NCBI GenBank assembly: GCA_031364505.1
Contig: JANLWK010000203.1
Span: forward strand, 1-6,937
Length of the DNA: 6,937 nucleotides
Direction of reading: 5' to 3'
DNA from: JANLWK01 sp031364505
Lineage (GTDB): Bacteria > Eisenbacteria > RBG-16-71-46
Under the pieces are notes generated by a model. That model was given only the letters and a program-made list of their open reading frames with translations. It was not told the DNA's origin and did no database searches. Below, one piece after another: positions 6,729 through 6,937 of this stretch. Made by a program: the position numbers and the translations under genes. Every line of letters starts with the position of its first letter. Position 1 is the stretch's first letter.

Positions 6729-6937
6729 ATGCGTGCCCCGCTGAGGATCCGCCGCCCCGCTCCCGCCGGCGCCGGCGCACAGGGTGCGGTGCCGGACGAC
6801 CCGATCGGGGGCTGGCTCGATCGACTCGTCCGGCTGATCCCGTCCGAGATCGTGATGGTGTATCTCGCCGGCCGGCCGCACGCCGGCTCGATTCCCGATC
6901 TCTGGCCCGCCATCTGCCTCGTACTGCTCGTGGTCGT
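6729..6937 (+). CDS. Membrane protein, partial (cut by window end)
   Basis: Sixty-nine residues are visible before the window ends. ATG 6729 is the first start codon in frame after the emfourin-like stop (TAG 6705-6707), leaving a 21-nt gap. A weak GGCGAG lies just before it at close spacing. Residues 1-27 are rich in Pro, Ala, Arg and Gly and probably disordered. Residues 28-47 (GWLDRLVRLIPSEIVMVYLA) hold the motif LIPSEIVMVYLAG, which I have a vague memory of in small uncharacterised membrane proteins (LIPxEIVxxYLAG). A transmembrane helix begins near WPAICLVLLVV (59-69) and is cut off. Codon use follows the high-GC pattern of the region. Position suggests it belongs to the protease-inhibitor operon; function unknown. 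Confidence 0.72.
   Translation, partial: MRAPLRIRRPAPAGAGAQGAVPDDPIGGWLDRLVRLIPSEIVMVYLAGRPHAGSIPDLWPAICLVLLVV

Noticed and set aside
6700..6744. ATG 6700 overlapping the inhibitor's 3' end as the start of the next gene
   Set aside because: The frame stops after 14 residues at TGA 6742-6744; the frame from ATG 6729 stays open to the window end and encodes a membrane-protein-like sequence.

Overview
The window is high-GC bacterial chromosomal DNA, densely coded on the + strand only, with no RNA gene, insertion sequence, phage gene or CRISPR array that I can see. A secreted VCBS/FG-GAP repeat protein carrying a FlgD-like / type IX (Por) sorting-type C-terminus, next to high-GC housekeeping genes, suggests an uncultured lineage such as Candidatus Eisenbacteria or a relative in the FCB group. 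This assignment is an inference from gene style, not a proven taxonomy.

Layout. Positions 16-1337 hold a two-gene sulfur-transfer unit: a two-domain rhodanese with an intact C-terminal CRIGERS loop, then a SufE-like sulfur acceptor. The SufE-like gene starts at a GTG that overlaps the rhodanese stop codon (GTGA), so the two are probably translationally coupled. Positions 1422-2228 encode a small inner-membrane protein with two transmembrane helices, a short coiled linker and one GAF domain, and no output domain. It is closed by a very strong rho-independent terminator (2250-2289). After a 145-bp leader, 2435-5251 encode a 938-aa secreted protein: signal peptide, one Flg_new_2-type bacterial repeat, 14 VCBS/FG-GAP calcium-loop repeats (enough for two seven-bladed propellers) and the sorting-type C-terminal domain.

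Positions 5327-6937 look like an operon built around a leaderless protealysin-type M4 metalloprotease. The protease is followed by its likely dedicated inhibitor, an emfourin-family protein starting at GTG 6417 inside the annotated 3' end of the protease, and then by a membrane protein cut by the window edge. Protealysin and emfourin are known as a protease-inhibitor pair encoded side by side.

The most interesting signal is a perfect 12-bp inverted repeat (5283-5294 / 5313-5324) whose right arm contains the protease gene's Shine-Dalgarno sequence. A possible -10 element overlaps the left arm. Read-through mRNA from the upstream gene could therefore fold and hide the ribosome binding site, while mRNA from the local promoter would not. 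The same palindrome could instead be a DNA operator. The other unusual point is the 80-bp overlap between protease and inhibitor, where the protease frame runs into an Arg-rich tail although a stop in the neighbouring frame would give a normal 4-bp GTGA junction.
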